A DNA stretch of 64,000 bases, from NCBI RefSeq assembly GCF_900142715.1, contig NZ_FRBX01000003.1, positions 186,001 through 250,000 on the forward strand, written 5' to 3'. Position 1 is the stretch's first letter. The number at the start of each line of letters is the position of its first letter. The DNA comes from Flavobacterium pectinovorum (GTDB lineage: Bacteria; Bacteroidota; Bacteroidia; Flavobacteriales; Flavobacteriaceae). Position numbers and translations under genes: made by a program. Below, one piece after another: positions 35,012 to 44,000 of this stretch. Under the pieces are notes generated by a model, which saw only the letters and a program-made list of their open reading frames with translations, was not told the origin of the DNA and searched no databases.

Positions 35012-35818
35012 TTAATTTTTATACTTCATTCCCATATCTTCAATAGAGAATTTGTCTGTCAATAAATGTAATAATTTATCTCTCAAAGCAATATATTCAG
35101 GCATTTTTACGATTTCTATTTTATTTCTAGGCCTTGGTAAATGCACTTCAACAATTTCTCTGATGGTTGATGCCGGACCATTATTCAACACCACAATTCT
35201 ATCAGATAAAAACAAAGCTTCCTCAATATCATGCGTGATCATTACGATCGTTTTTTCCCTGTTGTCTAAATTCCACAATTTTAAAACTTCCAACTGCATC
35301 GATCCTTTTGTTAAGGCATCTAAAGCTCCGAAAGGCTCATCCAAAAGCAATACTCCCGGATTGATTGCAAAAGCTCTCGCAATAGCAACACGTTGTTTCA
35401 TTCCGCCCGAAAGTTGTCCGGGTAATTTGTCTTTATGTTCAAATAAATTGACCATTTTTAGGTTCTGAATCACAATTTCGTGTTTCTCTTTTTTAGAGCA
35501 ATTCATAACCGAATCAACAGCCTGAAAAATATTCTGTTCTACTGTTAACCATGGTAAAAGGGAATAATTCTGAAAAACGATTCCGCGATCCGGTCCCGGT
35601 CCTTTTATTTTTTGACTGGCTAATTCGACAGAACCACCCGTTGGTGTCAACATACCGCCAATAGCATTCATAATAGTCGATTTTCCACAACCCGAATGCC
35701 CGATAATCGAAATGATTTCTCCTTTTTGAATGGATAAATTAATATCACGAACGGCGATATATTTCCCTTTTGGAGTTGGAAATGATATCTCTAAATTTTT
35801 GATTTCTAAATAACTCAT
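35012..35818 (-). CDS. nrtD: Nitrate ABC transporter ATP-binding protein
   Basis: A 268-aa ATPase of the nitrate/sulfonate/taurine group. Walker A GHSGCGKST (40-48), Q-loop in VFQNYSLLPW, signature LSGGMKQR (136-143), Walker B VLLLDEPFGALD (156-167) and the H-loop in VMITHDIEEAL. The LPWLTVEQNIF segment is characteristic of NrtD/SsuB. It energises import through the permease encoded just upstream. Last gene of the barrel-nrtA-nrtB-nrtD run. Specificity for nitrate comes from its neighbours. Confidence 0.92.
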   Translation of the reverse strand: MSYLEIKNLEISFPTPKGKYIAVRDINLSIQKGEIISIIGHSGCGKSTIMNAIGGMLTPTGGSVELASQKIKGPGPDRGIVFQNYSLLPWLTVEQNIFQAVDSVMNCSKKEKHEIVIQNLKMVNLFEHKDKLPGQLSGGMKQRVAIARAFAINPGVLLLDEPFGALDALTKGSMQLEVLKLWNLDNREKTIVMITHDIEEALFLSDRIVVLNNGPASTIREIVEVHLPRPRNKIEIVKMPEYIALRDKLLHLLTDKFSIEDMGMKYKN

Positions 35819-35912
35819 GAGTTTATAATTTTAGATTTTTGAAAGTTTCAAGTTTCAGGTTTCAGGTTGCCTCTCTTTGTCCCTTTGAACCTTTGCTTCT
35901 TTGCACCTCTGA

Positions 35913-36800
35913 TTAAGCTTTGTAAGCCACTTTATTTTCCACGTATGTAAAAAATTTATCGAATATCAAACCAACTATTCCGATGATGATAATGGCTGAA
36001 ATTACTTTTTCTAAACTTAAGGCGTTCCAGCTGTCCCATACGAAGAAACCAATTCCGGCTCCACCTGAAAGCATTTCTCCGGCAACAATAACCAGCCATG
36101 CAACGCTGATACTCAAACGTAATCCTGTGATAATGTGCGGTAAGCTAAACGGAATTAAAATTTTGGTGAGATAACGCATTTTAGAAAAACCAAAAGCCTT
36201 TGCTACATTTTTATGATCTTGTGGAATAGAGGCGATTCCGAAAGAAGTATTGATTAAAGTCGACCATAACGACGTAATGAAAACGATAAATATTGTCGCC
36301 AAACCAGTGTCTTTAAAAACGACCAATCCGATAGGAAACCATGCCAAAGGCGAAACCGGTTTTAAAAGCTGTACAATTGGATACATAATTTGCTTGCAAA
36401 TCGTGCTCGCTCCCATCAAAATCCCAATTGGAATTGCTACTAACGAACCTAATAAAAAGCCCAATAAAACGGTTTTTATGGAATTAAATAATTGCAATCC
36501 GATTCCTTTATCATTTGGTCCGTAATCGTAAAACGGATCGCTTAACATTTCTTTCAAAACGGTAAAAGTAGCCAGAGGACCCGGAAGTGCGTCTTTCGTA
36601 TAAAGACTCAATAAACTCCAAAAACCAATAAATAAGGCAATTCCGATTCCTGCAAATGCAGTTGATTTTAGTTTAATCAAAACTGAATTTAAAATCAATT
36701 TTAGTTTCTCATTTCTTCCGTTATCAATCACGGTATTTTCCATCAAAACTTCTGTTTGATCCGCGATGTCGTTTAGCGTTAATGTATCTTTATTAGACAT
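35913..36800 (-). CDS. nrtB: Nitrate ABC transporter permease
   Basis: A 295-aa BPD-type permease read from ATG at 36800 (MSNKDTLTLND). An 18-codon longer reading enters the inverted repeat and is rejected. About six TM helices; a long first periplasmic loop (GPLATFTVLKEMLSDPFYDY). The EAA loop is in KNVAKAFGFSKMRYLTKILIP. NrtB-like features include LLKPVSPLAWFPIGLVVF. It pairs with the ATPase 94 bases downstream. Confidence 0.92.
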   Translation of the reverse strand: MSNKDTLTLNDIADQTEVLMENTVIDNGRNEKLKLILNSVLIKLKSTAFAGIGIALFIGFWSLLSLYTKDALPGPLATFTVLKEMLSDPFYDYGPNDKGIGLQLFNSIKTVLLGFLLGSLVAIPIGILMGASTICKQIMYPIVQLLKPVSPLAWFPIGLVVFKDTGLATIFIVFITSLWSTLINTSFGIASIPQDHKNVAKAFGFSKMRYLTKILIPFSLPHIITGLRLSISVAWLVIVAGEMLSGGAGIGFFVWDSWNALSLEKVISAIIIIGIVGLIFDKFFTYVENKVAYKA

Positions 36801-36840
36801 GATATTCTGATTTAAATTTGACAATTCTGTTAAGGATTTT

Positions 36841-36903
36841 CGCCACGAATTCACGAATTTATTGTAGCACTGAATAGAAAAATTAATTCGTGAATTCGTG
36901 GCG
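36841..36903. repeat. Inverted repeat between nrtA and nrtB
   Basis: CGCCACGAATTCACGAATT and AATTCGTGAATTCGTGGCG are perfect 19-bp inverted copies with a 25-base loop. It could tune nrtB expression relative to nrtA. Confidence 0.75.
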
Positions 36904-36911
36904 GAAAAAAA

Positions 36912-38141
36912 TTATTTTTTAACCACTTTTAAATATGCCGCCGGATTTGAAGGATCAAAAACAGTTTTATCCATTGTTAACGAGAAAGGCTTCATGTCAT
37001 CATTTGGTACTTTTACTTTCATGCTTTTGGCTACTTCTTCGTATAAATCCTGTAAAATCAATTTATCAGCGATTGCTTTATAATTTGGTGCTTCTTTCAA
37101 ATATCCAAATCGAACGTATTGTGCCATGGCCCAAATTGCATACGATTTACGAGGATAATTTACCATACCACCTTTGTAAAACAACATATAATCTTTAGCA
37201 TAAACTTCCGTTCCCTGGTTGCAACCCAAATCGTAATTTCCCATTAATCTATTTTCGATAACATCAGCGGGAGCATTTACATAAGGTGCTTTTCCAATTA
37301 TTGCAGCCGCTTTTTTACGATTTGCCGGATTATCTAACCAAATACAGGCTTCTAAAACTGCTTTCATCACCTTTACAAGATCAGTTCTTCTTTTTTCGCT
37401 GAATTCTTTGTTGACAACCAATGCTTTTTCAGGATGGTCTTTCCAGATATCTTGTGAAGCAACTTGTGTAAAACCAATTCCTTGTTTTACCGCAACACCG
37501 CCCCAAGGCTCACCAACACAATAACCATCCATATTCCCCACTTTCATATTGGCCACCATTTGCGGAGGCGGAATTGTAATAATTTTAGATGTTTTTTGAC
37601 TTACACCTGCAATGGCCATCCAGTTTCTTAACCATAAATCGTGTGTTCCTCCCGGAAAAGTCATGGCAAAAGTCACTTCTTTTTCTGCCTTAAGTTTGGC
37701 CGCCACAACAGGTGCGATTTTAGTCATTTGTTTGAAACCAACTTTTCCACAAAAATCATTAGAAAGTGTAATCGCCTGACCGTTCACATTCAGCATCATG
37801 GCGATTTTCATTTCAGAACCTGCTTTCCCTCCTACCCCTGTGTAAACCGAAAATGGCATAGAATACAGACAGTGCGCTCCGTCTAATTCACCGGTTAAAA
37901 TTTTATCACGAACATTCGCCCATGAAGATTCTTTGGTTACCACGACTTCCACTCCGTATTTTTTAAACAATCCTAATTCCTTTGCCATTACAATTGGAGA
38001 GCAATCTGTTAATGGAATAAATCCAAGTTTTACAGGATCATTTTGCGCTGAAACTTCTGAAAAAGAAAAAGCTAAAACGAGTATTAATGTCAGTAACATT
38101 CTTTTGAAAACTTCTGTTGTGATTATCTGTATTTTTTTCAT
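36912..38141 (-). CDS. nrtA: CmpA/NrtA-family nitrate-binding protein
   Basis: A 409-aa periplasmic substrate-binding protein with a signal peptide (MLLTLILVLAFSFSEVSAQ, cut about residue 33). CmpA/NrtA features: LGFIPLTDCSPIVMAKELGL, DGAHCLYSMPFSVYTGVGG, MTFPGGTHDLWLRNWMAIAG, VGNMDGYCVGEPWGGVAVKQ. These are anion-pocket segments of the nitrate/bicarbonate binders. No lipobox is seen, so it is probably soluble in the periplasm. The gene lies 28 bases after an outer-membrane barrel gene and before permease and ATPase genes. Confidence 0.93.
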   Translation of the reverse strand: MKKIQIITTEVFKRMLLTLILVLAFSFSEVSAQNDPVKLGFIPLTDCSPIVMAKELGLFKKYGVEVVVTKESSWANVRDKILTGELDGAHCLYSMPFSVYTGVGGKAGSEMKIAMMLNVNGQAITLSNDFCGKVGFKQMTKIAPVVAAKLKAEKEVTFAMTFPGGTHDLWLRNWMAIAGVSQKTSKIITIPPPQMVANMKVGNMDGYCVGEPWGGVAVKQGIGFTQVASQDIWKDHPEKALVVNKEFSEKRRTDLVKVMKAVLEACIWLDNPANRKKAAAIIGKAPYVNAPADVIENRLMGNYDLGCNQGTEVYAKDYMLFYKGGMVNYPRKSYAIWAMAQYVRFGYLKEAPNYKAIADKLILQDLYEEVAKSMKVKVPNDDMKPFSLTMDKTVFDPSNPAAYLKVVKK

Positions 38142-38169
38142 TTTTAAGAAATTTAAAAGTTATTTGTTT

Positions 38170-39609
38170 TTATTTTTTAGCTAAAAAATTAGGTTTGATA
38201 TTTAGCATTACATAAGCAAATTGTGGGTTTAAGTCGGCATTGGCAACATTTTTAACCGCTGCAGAAGCCATAGAATTTGTAGCTTTCATGAAAGAATAAC
38301 CTGCTTCAATATTGACGATTTTAGTCAGGTTGTATTTTACCAGCAAATCAAGTTCAGTTCCCAGATAAGAGTTTAGTTTTCCGCCTGCACCATTAGATAA
38401 AGTATTTGCCGATTCAAAACCGTGAATATCCAATGCAAAACTTAGATTGTCTTTGGCATTATATTTTATTTTGAAGAAGTAATCCAGTAAACCTTGTTTT
38501 CCAAAACCATTCGCTGCATAAAAATAATCCATGCTTCCCCAGAATTTATGAGGTGTTCCGTAAAGCGGATCAAATCGATTGTCTTTTGAATCGGCCGTAA
38601 CCGTTTTAGTTCCGTCATCTCCAGATAAAAAATCAACTCCGGGACCAATAAACAATTTTCTTCCTACTTGCAGAGTTGATGTAATCGAAAATAAATTGGC
38701 GTTTAATGATCTTCCATCTTTGTTTTTTCCTCCCTGATAGTAATAACTTCCTGTCAAATTTAATTTTCGGGTTACATTGGTGTTGAAGTAAATTCCGGTT
38801 GTATTTCTGCTCCAAACTCCGGTTCCGTTTACTTTTGTAGTTACCGCTGGCGTTCCTGCAGTCACTAAAGTATATTTGTTGAAATCATCCTTGAAGAATA
38901 AAAAAGACAAGTCGCCAAAGAAGAATTTTCTGCCAACATAAGCATATTGGAATGATTTGTACATGGTGCCAATTCCGTTAGTTCCTGCGCCATAAGCCGG
39001 ATTTGTACCATTATAAATTGTTCCTGTATTATTTTCTTTATTCTGATTAAAAGCAGCACCAACATCTGCAATCCAGCCTTTGTTAGCAAATTTAAAAACG
39101 ATCGCATCATGACGTCTTCCTTGTTGTAACCAATCTAAACTTCCCAAGACTTTTTGATCATCATAGGAAATCTCCTGACGTCCTGCTTTTATAGACAAAT
39201 TCTGAATCGTACTTACTGTATCATTCAAAAAAATCTCGGCCCAGGCTTCGTGCAATAAAATTCCGTTATTTGCTTCTGTTGTCGTTCTGTTGATTGATGA
39301 AGCATCTTGCCCCCAAACGCGAACATCTTGCAGTGCTGTAAAAATTTTAAATCTATATCCGGAATATCCGGCATTTAATCTTGTTCTCTGACTTGTAAAT
39401 AAAGCTGCTTTATCGCCTTGTTGTTGTAACGTTCCTTGTCCGGCACGCATTTCAACACGGTCTCTTAACTGACCTGTAAATGTAAATTGCGCTTTTGCTT
39501 CATAGCTTCCTAAGATTGTAAGTACAAAACCTAATAGAATAGATCTTGAAATTTTTGATGCAAAAATAGTGTTGTGGTTTTTTAATATTGGATTGGTTAA
39601 TTTGCTCAT
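38170..39609 (-). CDS. Outer-membrane barrel, alginate-export-like (second putative nitrate porin)
   Basis: A 479-aa protein with a signal segment (ISRSILLGFVLTILGSYEAKAQ, cut about residue 40) and a strand-rich barrel. It shares GRQEISYDDQKVLGSLDWLQ, HDAIVFKF and SYLGTELDL with the paralog at 31797-33056. It is the first gene of the ABC-importer operon, 28 bases before nrtA. Upstream on the minus strand are the -7 box TAAATTTG and AAGTA-TTTA-TACGT, a variant of the nirB/nasA motif at a shifted distance. Role in nitrate passage is inferred from context. Confidence 0.85.
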   Translation of the reverse strand: MSKLTNPILKNHNTIFASKISRSILLGFVLTILGSYEAKAQFTFTGQLRDRVEMRAGQGTLQQQGDKAALFTSQRTRLNAGYSGYRFKIFTALQDVRVWGQDASSINRTTTEANNGILLHEAWAEIFLNDTVSTIQNLSIKAGRQEISYDDQKVLGSLDWLQQGRRHDAIVFKFANKGWIADVGAAFNQNKENNTGTIYNGTNPAYGAGTNGIGTMYKSFQYAYVGRKFFFGDLSFLFFKDDFNKYTLVTAGTPAVTTKVNGTGVWSRNTTGIYFNTNVTRKLNLTGSYYYQGGKNKDGRSLNANLFSITSTLQVGRKLFIGPGVDFLSGDDGTKTVTADSKDNRFDPLYGTPHKFWGSMDYFYAANGFGKQGLLDYFFKIKYNAKDNLSFALDIHGFESANTLSNGAGGKLNSYLGTELDLLVKYNLTKIVNIEAGYSFMKATNSMASAAVKNVANADLNPQFAYVMLNIKPNFLAKK

Positions 39610-39896
39610 AATAATTTGGTTTGATTTGTATGAAGCAAATTTACATACGTATAAATACTTAAGTACAATACTTATGCCATATCAAAACATTTTTTTTAAC
39701 CCATAAAAAGCGTTTTAAAGTCAATTTGTTTTCTGCGTTTTCGCATGAAGCTAAGGCGAATGTCAGTAAAATAAGGGATTTTAGTTATTACGTAGTTCAA
39801 CTTAATTAGATAATGTGCCAATTTGAAAATTAGATAATTGTTGGGAAGAAGAGGAATGTGATTTACAGTTGGGATTGGTAAACCCCTGGATGATAA

Positions 39897-40110
39897 AACA
39901 TAGCCAACGGTTTTAACCGTAGGGAGCATGAAACGCTAAACGATACGTCTCCGAGGTTGAAACCTCGGGCTATATTTGAAAAAACGAATTAATAAACATG
40001 GTCAACGGCTTTAACCTTTGGGAGCACGAGACGCCAAACAATACGTCTCCCGAGGTTGAAACCTCGGGCTATATTTGAAAATGAATTTGATATACATAGC
40101 CAGCGGTTTT
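39897..40110. repeat. Tandem roughly 97-bp units with GGTTGAAACC / GGTTTTAACC hairpins
   Basis: Two long units start ACATAGCCAACGG and ACATGGTCAACGG and end CGAGGTTGAAACCTCGGGCT, with a third, partial unit at 40094. Each end carries a hairpin. Related pieces occur at 52563-52760. The rest of the 552-base gap between the barrel and Crp/Fnr genes (39610-39896) holds the barrel promoter and A/T-rich DNA without a gene. Confidence 0.75.
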
Positions 40111-40161
40111 AACCGGAATAGGTCAAAACCTGAAACCTGAAACTTGAAACTTTTTCCCCTC

Positions 40162-40866
40162 CTAAAAGTACTTATGTTCCATGATTTCTGACTGAAGTTT
40201 TGGAATGGCGAGGATGCCTATTCTCTTGCCGACTGTTTTTATTAGTGACTCTTTTTTTAGGCTTGAAAGCACACGAATAACTTGTTCCTCAGTAGTTCCG
40301 GCGAAATCGGCAATTTCTTTTCGTGACAGTTCGATGTCAATTAGACCGTTTATTTGTCCAAATTTTCGGTGAATGTACAATAACAAATCGATTACGCGTT
40401 CCCGTACATTCATATGGGCAATTTTTCGGATATTGTTTTCGCTTTTATTAAGTTCATCGGCATAAAACAACATTAAGGCATATGTAAATTCAGGAACGCT
40501 CTGAAGAATTTCCATCATGGTTTCATTGCTAAAATTACATAAAACCGTATCTTCAAGAGCATAAGCACCAATCAGATAGCGTTTACTTGTTCCGAAACCA
40601 CGAAAACCAATCGTATCTCCGTTTTTGGTGAGACGAACAATTTGTTCACGGCCGTTAATTCCGGTTTTAACCGTTTTTACTTTTCCTTTACAAATAAAAT
40701 AAAGTCCCTGAATTGGAGCACCTTCAATAATAAACTGCTGCGTTTTTTTGCAAACAAAACTATGTTTCTTCTGAACATATTGTTTCATTTGTTCCAGATG
40801 CAGGTGTTTTTTTATAAAACAGTTTTCGTTGGCGCAGGAATAACAAATGGGCTGCTCTTCTTTCAT
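40162..40866 (-). CDS. FNR-like Crp/Fnr-family regulator with cluster cysteines
   Basis: A 234-aa regulator. N-terminal Cys8, Cys11 and Cys16, plus Cys110 in TVLCNFSNET, match the number and spacing of the four [4Fe-4S] ligands of E. coli FNR (20, 23, 29, 122); the Cys16-Cys110 interval is 94 against 93. A cNMP-type beta barrel (IQGLYFICKGKVKTV) and dimer helix lead to the HTH (IELSRKEIADFAG, recognition helix TTEEQVIRVLSSLK, which keeps Glu and Arg but has Ile where FNR has Ser). Probably an oxygen or NO sensor. It is divergent from nasA across 187 bases. Confidence 0.92.
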   Translation of the reverse strand: MKEEQPICYSCANENCFIKKHLHLEQMKQYVQKKHSFVCKKTQQFIIEGAPIQGLYFICKGKVKTVKTGINGREQIVRLTKNGDTIGFRGFGTSKRYLIGAYALEDTVLCNFSNETMMEILQSVPEFTYALMLFYADELNKSENNIRKIAHMNVRERVIDLLLYIHRKFGQINGLIDIELSRKEIADFAGTTEEQVIRVLSSLKKESLIKTVGKRIGILAIPKLQSEIMEHKYF

Positions 40867-40961
40867 AAGTCCTAAATTTTAATCGATTTAAAAACTAATT
40901 TGTTGTTCCTCATTTATTTTCATCAAAAATATAAAAATAATTTCAAAAAATACGTATTTAT

Positions 40962-40982
40962 ACGTAAAAATACTTATTTTTG
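40962..40982 (+). promoter_or_regulatory. nasA promoter with ACGTA-N4-TACTT motif
   Basis: ACGTA (40962-40966), AAAA, TACTT (40971-40975), then -7 box TATTTTTG (40975-40982), in the same register as nirB. Just upstream lies a perfect palindrome ACGTATTTATACGT (40952-40965). Located between the divergent Crp/Fnr and nasA genes. Confidence 0.65.
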
Positions 40983-41053
40983 TCTAAGTCAAATACGTGA
41001 GGCATTTACGACTGGGCATAATTACTATAGTTGTATTTAAAAAAGAAGCTGTA

Positions 41054-44000
41054 ATGCAAAATACCAAAATCAAAACTACCTGTTCATATTGTGGCGTCGG
41101 CTGCGGAATTATCGTTACGAATGACGCTAAAAATGGTGTTATGGTAACGGGCGACAAAGACCACCCGGTAAATAAAGGAATGTTGTGTTCTAAAGGGATG
41201 AATTTGCATTACGTAGTCAATGATACTTCAGATAGAATTTTATATCCGGAAATGCGAGGCAGTAAATCTTATCCGCTTGAACGCGTGACTTGGGATACAG
41301 CTCTTGATCGCGCCGCTGCCGTTTTTACTTCAATTATCAAAAAACATGGTCCTGACAGCGTTGGTTTTTATATTTCAGGGCAATGTTTAACCGAAGAATA
41401 TTATCTGGTAAACAAACTAGTAAAAGGATTTCTAAAAACCAATAATATCGATACCAATTCCAGACTTTGTATGAGTTCGGCGGTTGTGGGTTATAAAAAA
41501 ACTTTTGGAGAAGATTCTGTTCCAATTGCTTATGATGATATTGAATTGGCAGATACTTTTTTAATTACCGGCGCAAATCCGGCTTGGTGCCATCCTATTT
41601 TATTTCGAAGAATAGAAAAACACAAAGAGAAAAATCCGAAAATAAAAATCATAGTAATTGATCCGAGGCGAACCGATACAGCGGCTTTCGCCGATTTGCA
41701 TTTACAGATTATTCCCGGATCTGATATTATATTGTATCATGCTATCGCGAGACGCATTATCGAAAAAGGACACGTTGATCATGATTTTGTAAAAAATAAT
41801 GCCGAAAATTTCAAACAATATAAAGATTTAGTTTTAGGCACTTCGTTAGAAAAAGCTTCAAAACTTTGCGGAATTTCTGTAAACGACATCAAACTTGCTG
41901 CAGATATTATTGGTAAAGCAAAAGGATTTATTTCGCTTTGGGCAATGGGATTGAATCAAAGTGCCGTTGGCGTTGATAAAAATACGGCTTTACTAAACTT
42001 ATCATTATTAACGGGCCAAGTTGGTAAACCGGGTTCCGGACCATTTTCTTTAACCGGACAACCCAATGCAATGGGCGGACGAGAAGTGGGCGGAATGGCA
42101 ACACTTTTGGCTGCGCACAAAGACATTGCAAATCCGGAACATCGTAAGGAGGTGGCCGATTTTTGGGGTGTTGACGAAATCTCAGACAAACCGGGCTTAA
42201 CTGCAACAGAAATGTTTGAAGCATTGGAATCTGGAAAAATGAAAGCCGTTTGGATTATCTGCACCAATCCGTTAGTAAGTTTGCCTGATTCACGCCGAAT
42301 CGAAAAAGCGTTACAAAATGCCAAATTTGTAGTAGTTCAGGATATTTCGCATAATGCAGATACTTCAAAATATGCCGATTTATTATTACCGGCTGCAGGC
42401 TGGTTAGAAAAAGAAGGCACAATGACCAATTCTGAACGTCGAATTTCGTATTTGCCAAAAGGAATAAACGCTCCCGGAGAAGCACTTCCGGATATTGAGA
42501 TTTTAATTCGTTTCGCTAAAAAAATGAATTTCAACGGTTTCAATTTTAATAGCGCCGAGGAAATTTACAAAGAACATTGCGCATTAACCAAAAATACCAA
42601 TATTGATATTTCATTTTTAAATTATCATCGTTTAAAAACCGAAGGTACTTTTCAATGGCCCGTTCCGGATTACGGGCATCCGGGAACTCCCCGCCTTTTT
42701 ACAGACAAAAAGTTCTATACGCCATCGCAAAAAGCAATTTTCAATTTACCAACAGTAATTGAAAATACTTCAGAGCAACCAAGTCCGCAATATCCATTTA
42801 TTCTCACAACAGGCCGCGTTCGCGATCAATGGCATACGATGACAAAAACCGGAAAAGTATCGCGATTAATGACGCATACACCAAGTCCTGTTTTAGAAAT
42901 TAACCCAATCGATGCGTATAAAAACGACATTAAAAATGGTGATATTGTTACCGTTTCGAGTAAAAACGGAGAAGTTCGGGTTAAAGCAAAAGTTACGGAT
43001 ACTATAAAAGAAAAAGTAGTTTTTCTGCCAATGCATTGGGGGAAACAACTCGAAAATGATTTAAACAGAACCAATAATTTAACCAATACGGTTGTCGATC
43101 CCATTTCAAAAGAACCTGATTTTAAATATACTACAGTTGCGATTACCAAATATGTAAAGCCTTTTCAAAAAATTGTTATCGTTGGCGCAGGAGCTGCTTC
43201 TTTTCGATTTATTCAAAACTATCGTGAATTCAATTCTACCGACGAAATTATTGTTTTTTCAAATGAAGTAAACCCGTTCTACAATCGCGTATTGCTTCCT
43301 GAATATATGACGGGCGAATTTACCTGGGAACAACTTTTAAAAGTAAAAGATGGAGAAGCTTTAAACAAGCTGAAAATTACCATGAATGCCGGCGTGGCAA
43401 TTGATAAAATAAACGCAAATGACAAAACGGTTTTAGATAATCTGGGCAATCTGCATACTTTTGATTCATTGATTATGGCAACCGGAAGCCGTCCTTTTGT
43501 ACCAGAAAATGCCCAGCTTCATTTACCCGGCAGATTTACCGTGAGACGAAAAGAAGATGCCGATCGTTTAAAAAAATACCTGGACAATACCAATTTACCT
43601 ACCGAAGAACAACATGTTGTTATCATTGGCGGCGGTTTACTAGGATTAGAATTGGCCGCCGCTTTAAAACATAAAAAGGTAAAAATTACTATTATTCAAA
43701 GAGCTTCACGTTTGATGGAACGTCAATTAGACCGAATTTCGAGTAAATTACTGGCAGAAGAAGTTCAGCTTCGTGATATACAAATTTACTTTGATAATGA
43801 AGTGAGTACCGTTTTTGAAACTGAGAATGACAATGAAATAGAAATCGCTTTAAAAAGTGGGCGAATCATTACCGCAAATGCGATTGTTTATACTATCGGA
43901 ACAATTCCAAACATCGAAATTGCCCGCGAAACAGGTTTGATTTGTGGTCGAGGTGTAAAGGTAAACCAATATTTACAATCGTCGAATCCTGATATTTTTG

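Noticed and set aside
31797..39609. Alginate export as the function of the two barrels
   Set aside because: No alginate or other exopolysaccharide gene is in the window, and both barrels flank nitrate transporters.
39897..40110. Tandem units considered as a CRISPR array
   Set aside because: Only two to three units of about 97 bp, with no constant short repeat and unique-spacer alternation, and no cas genes nearby.
40997..41053. GTG start 19 codons upstream of nasA
   Set aside because: It lies about 15 bases after the -7 box and adds residues not seen in NasA proteins, which normally open just before the first Cys motif.
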